Shown: piece after piece, positions 35,113 to 42,787 of the stretch
Layout of the letters: each line of letters opens with the position of its first letter
Numbering within the stretch: position 1 is the first letter of the stretch
NCBI GenBank assembly: GCA_030550555.1
Contig: JAUQPD010000046.1
Span: 1-57,999 of the forward strand
Source of the DNA: Thermodesulfobacteriota bacterium
GTDB taxonomy: Bacteria > Desulfobacterota > Thermodesulfobacteria > Thermodesulfobacteriales > Thermodesulfobacteriaceae
Direction: 5' to 3'
DNA: 57,999 nt
Position numbers and translations under genes: made by a program
Notes under the pieces: model-generated
What the model saw: the letters and a program-made list of their open reading frames with translations, nothing else
What the model was told of the DNA's origin: nothing
Database searches by the model: none

Positions 35113-35559
35113 TTAGAGAACTATATTCTTTCTCTCAACTCTCATGAAGTTTTCAACAGCTCTTATTGAGCGTGGAAATTCAAGCCCTCTGTCAAGGAGC
35201 CTTATCTCACTCTTCTGGATTTCAAACATCTCTGTGATATCCTGAATAGCCTTATCTACATCAAAGGGCTTGCAGGAAAAGATATCTACACTTAGGTATC
35301 TTTTCTCAGGAAAGGTGTGAATGCTTATATGGCTTTCAGCAATAATTACAAATCCTGAAATTCCCCAATCCTCTGGATCAGGGGCATAATATTTAAATAC
35401 ATATGGAGGCATGATTTTTGTCATTTGGATGTCTTCAGGATATTTATTCAGGAAATTAAATATAAAGTCTATGTCAGTTAGTTTCTGATAGTTTGCACCG
35501 TATCCGTCAATAATCAAATGCTGACCAAAGCCATACTCCATTTTTTCGAAGTTTTTCAT
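35113..35559 (-). CDS. speD: SpeD-family pyruvoyl decarboxylase (S-adenosylmethionine decarboxylase)
   Basis: A pyruvoyl-dependent decarboxylase proenzyme, 148 residues from the ATG at 35559. The self-cleavage site is between Glu and Ser in AESHISIHTFPE, and the catalytic Cys is in VDIFSCKPF. SpeD supplies decarboxylated SAM for aminopropyl transfer, but the same family includes arginine and ornithine decarboxylases. A C-terminal extension of about 30 residues follows the core fold. The upstream frame to 35631 crosses the likely promoter and is not used. A GGGAG ribosome binding site precedes the ATG. Confidence 0.9.
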   Translation of the reverse strand: MKNFEKMEYGFGQHLIIDGYGANYQKLTDIDFIFNFLNKYPEDIQMTKIMPPYVFKYYAPDPEDWGISGFVIIAESHISIHTFPEKRYLSVDIFSCKPFDVDKAIQDITEMFEIQKSEIRLLDRGLEFPRSIRAVENFMRVERKNIVL

Positions 35560-35603
35560 CTCTCCCACCCCCTTTATTATTCGCCCCCTTTGGAACGCGG
35601 TAT

Positions 35604-35631
35604 AAAATATATCATAAATTCTTTTTGTCAA
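35604..35631 (-). promoter_or_regulatory. Candidate sigma-70 promoter of the speD operon
   Basis: On the minus strand TTGACA (35626-35631) is followed after 16 bases by TATTTT (35604-35609). It lies about 45 bases upstream of the speD ATG and divergent to the M48 promoter. Confidence 0.5.
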
Positions 35632-35778
35632 GATCCTTAATAAGCCAGAAAAATTCTGTCACGGATCTGGAAATTTCAAGATTTAAATTAAAACTTTCGC
35701 CCTTTACGATGGTATTCTTAAAAGTTCTTGTTTTTTTCATATTGACAATCAAACTAAAAAGGACCTATCTTTTACCCT

Positions 35779-35805
35779 TTGACAAAATTTGAATAGGTAT
35801 ATAAT
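35779..35805 (+). promoter_or_regulatory. Candidate sigma-70 promoter of the M48 protease gene
   Basis: TTGACA (35779-35784) and TATAAT (35800-35805) are both perfect consensus with a short 15-base spacer. The ATG at 35817 follows the -10 by only 11 bases and has no ribosome binding site, so the transcript would be nearly leaderless. Confidence 0.55.
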
Positions 35806-35816
35806 TAGTTTCTAAG

Positions 35817-37097
35817 ATGAAACGACAATTCAGCTACCTTATTGTCAGGGTTTTTTTACTCCTCCTTATTTTTCTTATTGGACCAAGTTGTTCAAGTCAT
35901 CAGAGTGAAGGTTTCTCACTAAGGCTCATTTCTGAAGAAAGGGAGATCGAGCTTGGTAAACTCTACTTGCCAGCCTCTATTGATGAATTTGACGGGCTCT
36001 ATCCTGAGGAGGAGGTTCAGAGTTATGTCAATCAGATTGGCCGACGTTTAGCTCAAAGGGCTCAGCGAAAGATGGAATATCAATTCTATTTGGTCAACTC
36101 AGGAATTATTAATGCCTTTGCTCTCCCTGGGGGACCAGTAATCATCACCAGAGGCATTTTTCTTACTCTAGAAAGTGAAGATGAGCTTGCTGGTATTTTA
36201 GGTCACGAGATTGGACACATTGAGAGAAGACACCATGCCAGATTCGTAGAAAAACAGCTTGCTATGAATCTTCTCCTTCAAATCGGTGCCCTATTTTTGC
36301 CACAAAATCTAAGTGGAGAAATTCTCTTTCAATTAGGAAGAATCTCAGCTGGTCTACTCTCTCTCAAATTTTCAAGAGATCAGGAAAGAGAGGCAGATGA
36401 GAGTGCCTTCAAACTCTTAGTGGCATCTGGTTACTCCCCAGAGGGCATGCTTCGTGTATTTGAAAGATTCAAGAAAATGGAAAAGAGTAGACCCTTAGAG
36501 TGGCTCTCAACCCATCCCCTTCCTGAGACAAGAATTAAGGAGTGGCAAAATAGATTGAATCAAACTAAACTCACTGGCACTTTTATCAAAAATACTCCCA
36601 AGTTTGAAGAAATAAAAGGTTTACTCAATCAAACTAAGGCTTCCTTTGAGGAGTCAGAAAAGGGCAAAAAAGCATTCAAAGATAGAGACTTTGAAAAAGC
36701 TGAGAAGCATTTCACTAAAGCCTTAGAACTCTATCCCAAAAACATCCCTGCCCTTCTCTACCTTGCCCGTATTCATTTAAAAGAGAAAAATTACCTTCAA
36801 GCAAGGGAGTATGCTTTTCGTGCCCTTAAATTTAATCCTGAACTTTTTTCCGCCCACTACATTTGTGGACTCTCAGAATTTGGACTCAACAACTGGGAAC
36901 GCAGTTTGGCCTATTTTGAAAAGGCTAAGAAATTGATACCCTTTGACGGTGGAAGCTACTACTATGCTGGAAGAAATCTAGAAAATCTAAAAAAATTTGC
37001 TCAGGCTAAGGAGAACTATCAAAAGGCCCTTGAAATAGGACCTAAGGATGCCCCTTGGTATGAAGACTGTTTGAGAAGATTACAACGATTAAAATGA
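35817..37097 (+). CDS. M48 metalloprotease lipoprotein with TPR repeats (BepA-like)
   Basis: Periplasmic zinc protease. Signal sequence with lipobox-like IGPSC (Cys25), HEIGH zinc motif (His130, Glu131, His134), third ligand in READESAFKLL, and C-terminal TPR repeats from about 285 to 426. This architecture matches BepA/YfgC, which assists outer-membrane LptD and BamA assembly. Length 426 is close to the family. The promoter and ATG are almost adjacent, suggesting leaderless translation. It begins the group with the TauE-type permease. Confidence 0.9.
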   Translation: MKRQFSYLIVRVFLLLLIFLIGPSCSSHQSEGFSLRLISEEREIELGKLYLPASIDEFDGLYPEEEVQSYVNQIGRRLAQRAQRKMEYQFYLVNSGIINAFALPGGPVIITRGIFLTLESEDELAGILGHEIGHIERRHHARFVEKQLAMNLLLQIGALFLPQNLSGEILFQLGRISAGLLSLKFSRDQEREADESAFKLLVASGYSPEGMLRVFERFKKMEKSRPLEWLSTHPLPETRIKEWQNRLNQTKLTGTFIKNTPKFEEIKGLLNQTKASFEESEKGKKAFKDRDFEKAEKHFTKALELYPKNIPALLYLARIHLKEKNYLQAREYAFRALKFNPELFSAHYICGLSEFGLNNWERSLAYFEKAKKLIPFDGGSYYYAGRNLENLKKFAQAKENYQKALEIGPKDAPWYEDCLRRLQRLK

Positions 37098-37109
37098 AAA
37101 TTTTGAATA

Positions 37110-37976
37110 GTGTTATTTGAATACTATTTTCCAGTTGCTCAACTGAAATTACCTCTTTTTCTCCCACCTCTGATAGGATTTATTCTGTCGTTCTTTTGCT
37201 CAACTGTTGGCATAAGTGGAGCCTTTCTTCTACTCCCCTTTCAAGTGAGTATCCTAAATTACACTACGGTAACAGTCTCAGCTACAAATCACCTCTATAA
37301 TGTTGTTGCTATCCCCAGTGGAGTTTACAAGTATTGGAAAGAAAAAAGATTATATTACCCTTTGACTATATTAATTACCCTTGGCACCTTTCCTGGAGTT
37401 GTTATTGGCTATTTTTTCCGTATCTCACTCTTTGAAAGCCTTAAAAATTTCAAACTACTTGTTGGAGCAGTCCTCCTATTCATTGCAGGTAAAATGATTT
37501 GTGATCTCTTTTTTCCTCAAAAACAAGTTAAATTTTCTCCGGAACCAATCCGCACCCTTCGTTTTGGTCTTTTCTCTCTTGAATTTAAATATTCTGAAAA
37601 AGTTTACAAAGTTAATACAATTCTGGTTACCCTAACTGCCCTTATCATAGGTGTCATTGGTGGGATTTATGGAATTGGTGGAGGAGCCTTGATGGCTCCA
37701 ATTCTCTTTGCCTTTTTCCATTTACCGCCCTATGTCTTTGCTGGGGCTACCCTCTTTGGCACCTTCCTTACTTCGGTCTTAGGAGTAATAATCTTTACCA
37801 TAGGAGGAAAAGCTCCGGACTTTTTGCTAGGTGTCCTCTTTGGTATAGGTGGTGCCTTTGGAATGTATCTTGGTGCCAAAATTCAAAAACGGGTCCCTCA
37901 GAAAGCCCTAAGTATACTTTTAATCTTCATACTTCTCTTTATCAGCCTCAAATACATTTCCGATAGCCTACTGTAA
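37110..37976 (+). CDS. TauE/SafE family sulfite/sulfonate exporter
   Basis: Membrane permease with about eight hydrophobic segments in two halves. The repeated half-signatures are FFCSTVGISGAFLLLPF (N half) and GGIYGIGGGALMAPIL (C half), typical of the TauE/SafE family that moves sulfite, sulfoacetate or other organosulfur anions. A GTG at 37110 is the apparent start, since in-frame stops lie just upstream. In a sulfur-metabolising host sulfite export is plausible but inferred. It follows the M48 gene by 12 bases. Confidence 0.88.
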   Translation: MLFEYYFPVAQLKLPLFLPPLIGFILSFFCSTVGISGAFLLLPFQVSILNYTTVTVSATNHLYNVVAIPSGVYKYWKEKRLYYPLTILITLGTFPGVVIGYFFRISLFESLKNFKLLVGAVLLFIAGKMICDLFFPQKQVKFSPEPIRTLRFGLFSLEFKYSEKVYKVNTILVTLTALIIGVIGGIYGIGGGALMAPILFAFFHLPPYVFAGATLFGTFLTSVLGVIIFTIGGKAPDFLLGVLFGIGGAFGMYLGAKIQKRVPQKALSILLIFILLFISLKYISDSLL

Positions 37977-37990
37977 CTTAGGAGGGAACT

Positions 37991-38434
37991 ATGAAAAGAC
38001 TGCTTATCACAATCACCTTATTAGCCATTGTTCTCTATTCATGTCAAAATTTGCCCAGAGGTAATGTGTGTACAAACGAAAAGTTTATGCAGAAACTAAA
38101 ATTTCAGACTGCTATGCACATATGGATAATGGAGAATCCAGGTGAAGCTCTTGCAACAACCTTTCTTGGAGGTGTTACTGCCCTATTTGAAGGCATAGAC
38201 CAAGTTGACAAAATTGAAAATGAACTCATAAACAGGCTCACACCTATTGCGGAAACTCTACACTTAGATGATGTCTCAAAACCTAAAAAACTATCAGAGG
38301 GCAAATATCAATGTAGTGCAATTTTTGACTATAAGGGTAAAAAGATAGCAGTTATTTACTATTTAGAGCGTTTTCATTCTGGGAAAAACGTCTTATATGA
38401 TATTAAGGTAGAAGATATCAAACTTGTAAGATGA
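37991..38434 (+). CDS. Small lipoprotein of unknown function
   Basis: 147 residues with a lipoprotein signal ending in IVLYSC (Cys at 18), then a mostly soluble domain with an apparently amphipathic helix (ALATTFLGGVTALFEGID) and two later beta stretches (KYQCSAIFDYKGKKIAVIYYLE). No family recognised. Strong ribosome binding site (AGGAGGG). It is in line with the permease gene and may be part of the same transcript. Confidence 0.7.
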   Translation: MKRLLITITLLAIVLYSCQNLPRGNVCTNEKFMQKLKFQTAMHIWIMENPGEALATTFLGGVTALFEGIDQVDKIENELINRLTPIAETLHLDDVSKPKKLSEGKYQCSAIFDYKGKKIAVIYYLERFHSGKNVLYDIKVEDIKLVR

Positions 38435-38463
38435 AACTATTTCCTTAGAAATTTACTTTACTT

Positions 38464-39453
38464 TTACCAGTAAAAGAGTTTTAAGCGAATTTTTTTAAAT
38501 TCTTTTACTGTCTTAAGAGGTAGATAGTAGGGAATATTGATTTCCTCTGAGAGTGCTTTTATTGATTCAAGACCATCTCCTCTAAAATGACACATCGTAT
38601 AGATGTTATAGGGCCAATGAGGATAACTCTTGCGAAGATAACAGTGGGTAATAAAGCTCTTTTTGCTAAGTGACTTTCCAACCTCCTCAATCCTACTTTC
38701 AGGCACTACCCAGGCAACCATAAAGTTCTCTCTAAAGCCCAGTTTTTGATGTTTAAAGAGGGCTCCAAATCGCCTAAGACAACCACTCCTCTCCATCTCT
38801 TTTAGCCAGAAAAAGATTGCCTCTTCAGCTATGCCCAAAGAGTCTGCAAGAAGCTTAAAGGGCTCTCTAACAAGAGGTAAAGGCTCTTGAAGAGCTCGTA
38901 GAATCTTTATATCCTTTTCAGAAAAAACCTTCTCTTGAGTTTTACTTCTACTCTCCTGTTGACCTTCCAGACCAGCCTCTCCGTTCTCCATTTCAAAAGT
39001 AACCGCTATCTTAAATACTCTAATAACTGGTAAATAGAGAAGATCCTCAGCCCCTGAGAGTTCATATAGTTTCTTTGCTTCCTCTAAGAGGTCTCTTCCA
39101 GGGGGAACTACCAGAGTAAACCAGAGGTTATAGCTGTGATCTCTGAGATAATTATGACTCACACCGGGATGTCCATTTATAACCTCAACCGCCCTTTCCA
39201 GATTTTGAGAGGGGACCTTAAAGGCAAAGAGCGATGAGCTGTGTCCTAAGGACTGAGGATTAAAAATGGCAGAAATCTGTCTGAGCTTGCCCTCTTTCTG
39301 CCAATCTTTAAGGATATCAAGAAGAAGACCTTCCTCTAAATTCAAACGTCGGGCAATCTCCTCAAAGGGCCTTGAAGTAAGAGGAAACTCTCTCTGTAGA
39401 ATTCTTATAAGTTCCCTTTCCTTTTGTGGATCAAGATTAAAACTATGAACCAT
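38464..39453 (-). CDS. ahbAB: Siroheme decarboxylase, fused AhbA-AhbB type
   Basis: Two AsnC/Lrp-like domains in one chain (about 1-155 and 175-329), each with a winged helix and a RAM-like part. The heme-pathway signatures are [12 protein letters not shown] in the first and [17 protein letters not shown] in the second, matching AhbA and AhbB, which decarboxylate siroheme to didecarboxysiroheme. They are normally separate genes, here fused by a charged linker (about 150-172). It overlaps rpoD by 11 bases. An AsnC-type regulator is the alternative, but the His/Tyr motifs favour the enzyme. Confidence 0.85.
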   Translation of the reverse strand: MVHSFNLDPQKERELIRILQREFPLTSRPFEEIARRLNLEEGLLLDILKDWQKEGKLRQISAIFNPQSLGHSSSLFAFKVPSQNLERAVEVINGHPGVSHNYLRDHSYNLWFTLVVPPGRDLLEEAKKLYELSGAEDLLYLPVIRVFKIAVTFEMENGEAGLEGQQESRSKTQEKVFSEKDIKILRALQEPLPLVREPFKLLADSLGIAEEAIFFWLKEMERSGCLRRFGALFKHQKLGFRENFMVAWVVPESRIEEVGKSLSKKSFITHCYLRKSYPHWPYNIYTMCHFRGDGLESIKALSEEINIPYYLPLKTVKEFKKIRLKLFYW

Positions 39454-40963
39454 AGTGTAAGAAATTTTTTAATAATTTGAGCCGGTTTGGGTGTTTCAAC
39501 TTTCTAAGGGCCATATTTTCTATCTGGCGGATTCGCTCTTTGGTAACCCCAAATTTATTTCCTACCTCTTCAAGAGTATGGGCCTCCTTTTCACCAATTC
39601 CAAAACGAAGGCGAATGATTTTTTCCTCTCTTGGCGAAAGTGTCTTTAAAAGCTCCTTTATTTTAATAGAGAGAGCCTGATTAAAAGTAGCCTCATCTGG
39701 CTTAAGAGTGCTCTGATCCTCTATAAAATCTTTTAAGGTCGTGTCCTCCTCTTCTCCAATAGTTGCTTCAAGAGAAATAGGTTGTTTCATTACTTTAAAT
39801 ATGTAACTTAGCCTTTCAATTGATAAACCTGTTTCTTTTGATAGCTCCTCAAGTGTCGGATCTCTTCCATATTCTTGATAGAATTTAGTTGATACAATTT
39901 TACTTATCTTGTAAATTGCTTCTATAATGTGCACAGGGATACGAATAGTTCTTGTATTTTCAGCTAAGTATTTTGTAATATTTTGTCTTATCCACCAAGT
40001 AGCATAAGTGGAAAATTTAAATCCTCTACGATAGTCAAATTTCTCAACAGCTTTCAACAAACCAATATTGCCCTCTTGAATAAGATCTGCAAGCAGACTT
40101 CCCTTAGGTGCATACTTTTTTGCTATTGAAAGGACAAGCCTGAGATTGGCATTTATTAATTCTTCTTTTTTCTTTTCTATATTCAGAAGGGCACTCTTTA
40201 TTTTTTCCCCTGACATCTTGACTTCTTCATAGGTTTTTCCTAAGAAATTGAGTCCACTTTCAATTTCATGATAGGCTCTGCTTCCTTCAAGAAGGAACTT
40301 TTGGACCTCTGGATGACTTTCCCAATCCTTAAAAAATTTTGACCTCCTCTCCTCAAAACCATTCTTTGAGAAAAGACTTTCCCAGTCTATTTCAATCCCT
40401 AAAAGGTCTTTTGCTATTTTTGATTTTAAACTTTCAAAGTGTTGGATCTTGTTATAAGTTTCCAAAATCTCGCAGGATAGCTCATCAAGTAGCTTCTTTG
40501 TTGGACGCACTTCATAAAGGATATTTAGAGCAATATCTACCTGCTCGTTCCAACTCTCTGTATAGGGCTCTAGATCTAGCAGTTCAAGAAGGGTCTCTTT
40601 GAATCTCTTTGTCCAGTGGTTTTTTTTGTCCTCTTTCCTCTCCAAGTCTTCGTAATCTTTGAAGAAACGAGAAAAGTCATTTTCTCTCTCTGCTCTGCGA
40701 AGAAATTGATAAAACTTCATTATTTGAGTAGGATATGAACAGATTTCCCGTAGAATTAGCCTTTCATTTTCCTCAATTTCTCTACCAATTCTAATTTCGT
40801 CCTCTTTCGTAAGGAGGCGATGATTGAAGACTTCGTTGATGTAGATCTTCAGAGACTCTTCTGTCCTACTTCTCTTAACTTCCTCTTCAATGAAATTCTC
40901 ATCAATTTCATCAATGAACATGTCTTCATCAAGAAGACATGTTTTTTTAATTTGGAGGCTCAT
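39443..40963 (-). CDS. rpoD: RNA polymerase primary sigma factor RpoD
   Basis: Housekeeping sigma-70. Region 1.2 begins at about 35 ([17 protein letters not shown]), a non-conserved insert follows, region 2 has [34 protein letters not shown], and region 4 has the helix-turn-helix [20 protein letters not shown]. It has no long region 1.1, only a short acidic N-terminus. It is directly downstream of dnaG in the macromolecular-synthesis operon. Confidence 0.95.
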   Translation of the reverse strand: MSLQIKKTCLLDEDMFIDEIDENFIEEEVKRSRTEESLKIYINEVFNHRLLTKEDEIRIGREIEENERLILREICSYPTQIMKFYQFLRRAERENDFSRFFKDYEDLERKEDKKNHWTKRFKETLLELLDLEPYTESWNEQVDIALNILYEVRPTKKLLDELSCEILETYNKIQHFESLKSKIAKDLLGIEIDWESLFSKNGFEERRSKFFKDWESHPEVQKFLLEGSRAYHEIESGLNFLGKTYEEVKMSGEKIKSALLNIEKKKEELINANLRLVLSIAKKYAPKGSLLADLIQEGNIGLLKAVEKFDYRRGFKFSTYATWWIRQNITKYLAENTRTIRIPVHIIEAIYKISKIVSTKFYQEYGRDPTLEELSKETGLSIERLSYIFKVMKQPISLEATIGEEEDTTLKDFIEDQSTLKPDEATFNQALSIKIKELLKTLSPREEKIIRLRFGIGEKEAHTLEEVGNKFGVTKERIRQIENMALRKLKHPNRLKLLKNFLHYGS

Positions 40964-40995
40964 AGACCCCTCCTAAAATTTTATTTAGTGCACCT

Positions 40996-42747
40996 CTAAA
41001 AACTCAGTGTGCCTCTGAGTTTAAAAAGAAGTTTTTCAATCTCTTCTCGGTTTCCGCACTTTTCAACGTGCCTTATGATCTCTGCAAGTTTCTTAAGAGC
41101 TCTTCTCTTTTTCATTATCGAGATACACCTCTTTATCTGCTCAAAGGTCTCCTCTTTATTTTCAAAAGGAGGTGAAAAGAAGAGATCCCCTAAGATCTCT
41201 TGAAACTGCGGATCAGGGATGGCAAAGAGCTGAGTCTCCTCTGTTGGTTTAAAATATAAAAGCTTTTTTAGGAAATCAAAATAGGGTCCCTCTTCAAGGC
41301 TTTCAAGATAATCCTTTATTTCTGTTTCAGCTTCAAGTTTAGGTATGTAGTTAGGATTTTGGATGAGAAACTGACATATGGCCTTTAAAAAGTCCTCATC
41401 AGGGCCTCCTCTAAATCCTAAGGTCTGAAAATCTTGAAAGCCCTGAACATCCTGCGTTGTTCGCTGAGTTTCCTTTCGGAGGACTCTCCGAACATCGCTT
41501 TCAGAAATATCAAAGAAAAAGGCAAGTTCCCTACATATGGCCCTCTCTAAGAGTGGATCACTAATACCTCTGCAGAGATCAACCATATCTTGAAATACTC
41601 GACCAAGATTACCCCTGTATTCTTCCTTAAAGTATTGATAACAAAAAACCAAGGGCGAAATTGTGTTCTTTATGAGGACCTCGTAAGGTTCTTCAGGTGG
41701 TTCAGAAGATATTTTTCTAACATAGGAATCAGGATCCTCTCCTTCAGGCAATTGTACTACTTGAGGTAACTTATTTTCTTTTAGAAAGAGCCCAATAGCC
41801 CTTACTGTTGCCTTTCTTCCTGCCTTATCCCCGTCAAAGAGGACAATAACATCATCGGAGAAATTTAGAATCTTTTTCACATGGGCTTCAGTAAGAGCTG
41901 TTCCACAGGTTGCAACGACATTTCTGACCCCTCTTTCCCAAAGGGCTAAATAGTCAAAATATCCTTCAACTAAGTAGACCTGACGACTTTTCCTTATGTA
42001 GTCTTTGCTATGAAAAAGACCATATAGGACTTCACTCTTCTTAAAGACCTTACTTTCAGGCGAATTAAGGTATTTTGGCTCTACATCTGACTTGAGAGCC
42101 CTACCACCAAAGCCAATACATTCTCCCCTTTCATTAAAGATTGGAAAGATAATTCTATCTCTAAAGAGATCTGTGAAAGATCCATCCTCCTCTTTTTTCA
42201 ATAGCCCTGTCTCTAAAGCAAGATCCATATCAACTTTACTTGCCCTAAGAAGCCCTGCAAGAACTCTTCCCTCTGGAGGTGCATAACCTAAAAAAAAGGT
42301 TTGCCATGTTTCTTCACTAAGCCCTCTCTCTTTAAGATGGGCTCGTGCTCTCTCTCCTTGGACATGATTGAAAAGAAAGTTTTGATAAATCTTTGCTACG
42401 CGAAAATTCAACTCCAATATTTCCCTATTCTTCTTTTGAACACTACTCTGGCTAAATTCAACCTTGATTCCAGCCCTCTCTGCAAGCTCAATTAGGGCAG
42501 ACTTAAAGTCAATACCCTTTAACTTCATATAGAAGGTGATTACATCACCTGATGCCCCACAACCAAAGCATTTAAATATCTGCTTTTCAGGGCTGACTGT
42601 AAAAGAAGGGGTCTTTTCAGAATGAAAAGGGCATAGCCCTACATAGTTTCTACCAACCTTTTTTAGCTTAACAAACTGAGAAATAAAACTGACAACATCG
42701 TAATGAGACTTTACTTCTTCAAAGAGATTATTAATTGATACAGACAT
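40996..42747 (-). CDS. dnaG: DNA primase
   Basis: Makes RNA primers for replication. N-terminal CHC2 zinc domain with Cys39, His42, Cys60 and Cys63 (CPFHSEKTPSF and CFGCGASGDV), then the TOPRIM domain with VEGYFDYLALW and FDGDKAGRKA, and a C-terminal helicase-binding region. Length 583 is normal. Position between mutS2 and rpoD is the standard primase-sigma order. Confidence 0.97.
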   Translation of the reverse strand: MSVSINNLFEEVKSHYDVVSFISQFVKLKKVGRNYVGLCPFHSEKTPSFTVSPEKQIFKCFGCGASGDVITFYMKLKGIDFKSALIELAERAGIKVEFSQSSVQKKNREILELNFRVAKIYQNFLFNHVQGERARAHLKERGLSEETWQTFFLGYAPPEGRVLAGLLRASKVDMDLALETGLLKKEEDGSFTDLFRDRIIFPIFNERGECIGFGGRALKSDVEPKYLNSPESKVFKKSEVLYGLFHSKDYIRKSRQVYLVEGYFDYLALWERGVRNVVATCGTALTEAHVKKILNFSDDVIVLFDGDKAGRKATVRAIGLFLKENKLPQVVQLPEGEDPDSYVRKISSEPPEEPYEVLIKNTISPLVFCYQYFKEEYRGNLGRVFQDMVDLCRGISDPLLERAICRELAFFFDISESDVRRVLRKETQRTTQDVQGFQDFQTLGFRGGPDEDFLKAICQFLIQNPNYIPKLEAETEIKDYLESLEEGPYFDFLKKLLYFKPTEETQLFAIPDPQFQEILGDLFFSPPFENKEETFEQIKRCISIMKKRRALKKLAEIIRHVEKCGNREEIEKLLFKLRGTLSF

Positions 42748-42787
42748 AAGAAATACAGGTAAAAACTACCACACAATATTTAAAAAA

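Noticed and set aside
38461-38476. Inverted repeat CTTTTAC/GTAAAAG between two convergent genes as terminator
   Set aside because: The stem is weak and AT-only apart from the ends, overlaps the stop codon of ahbAB, and has only a short T-run.
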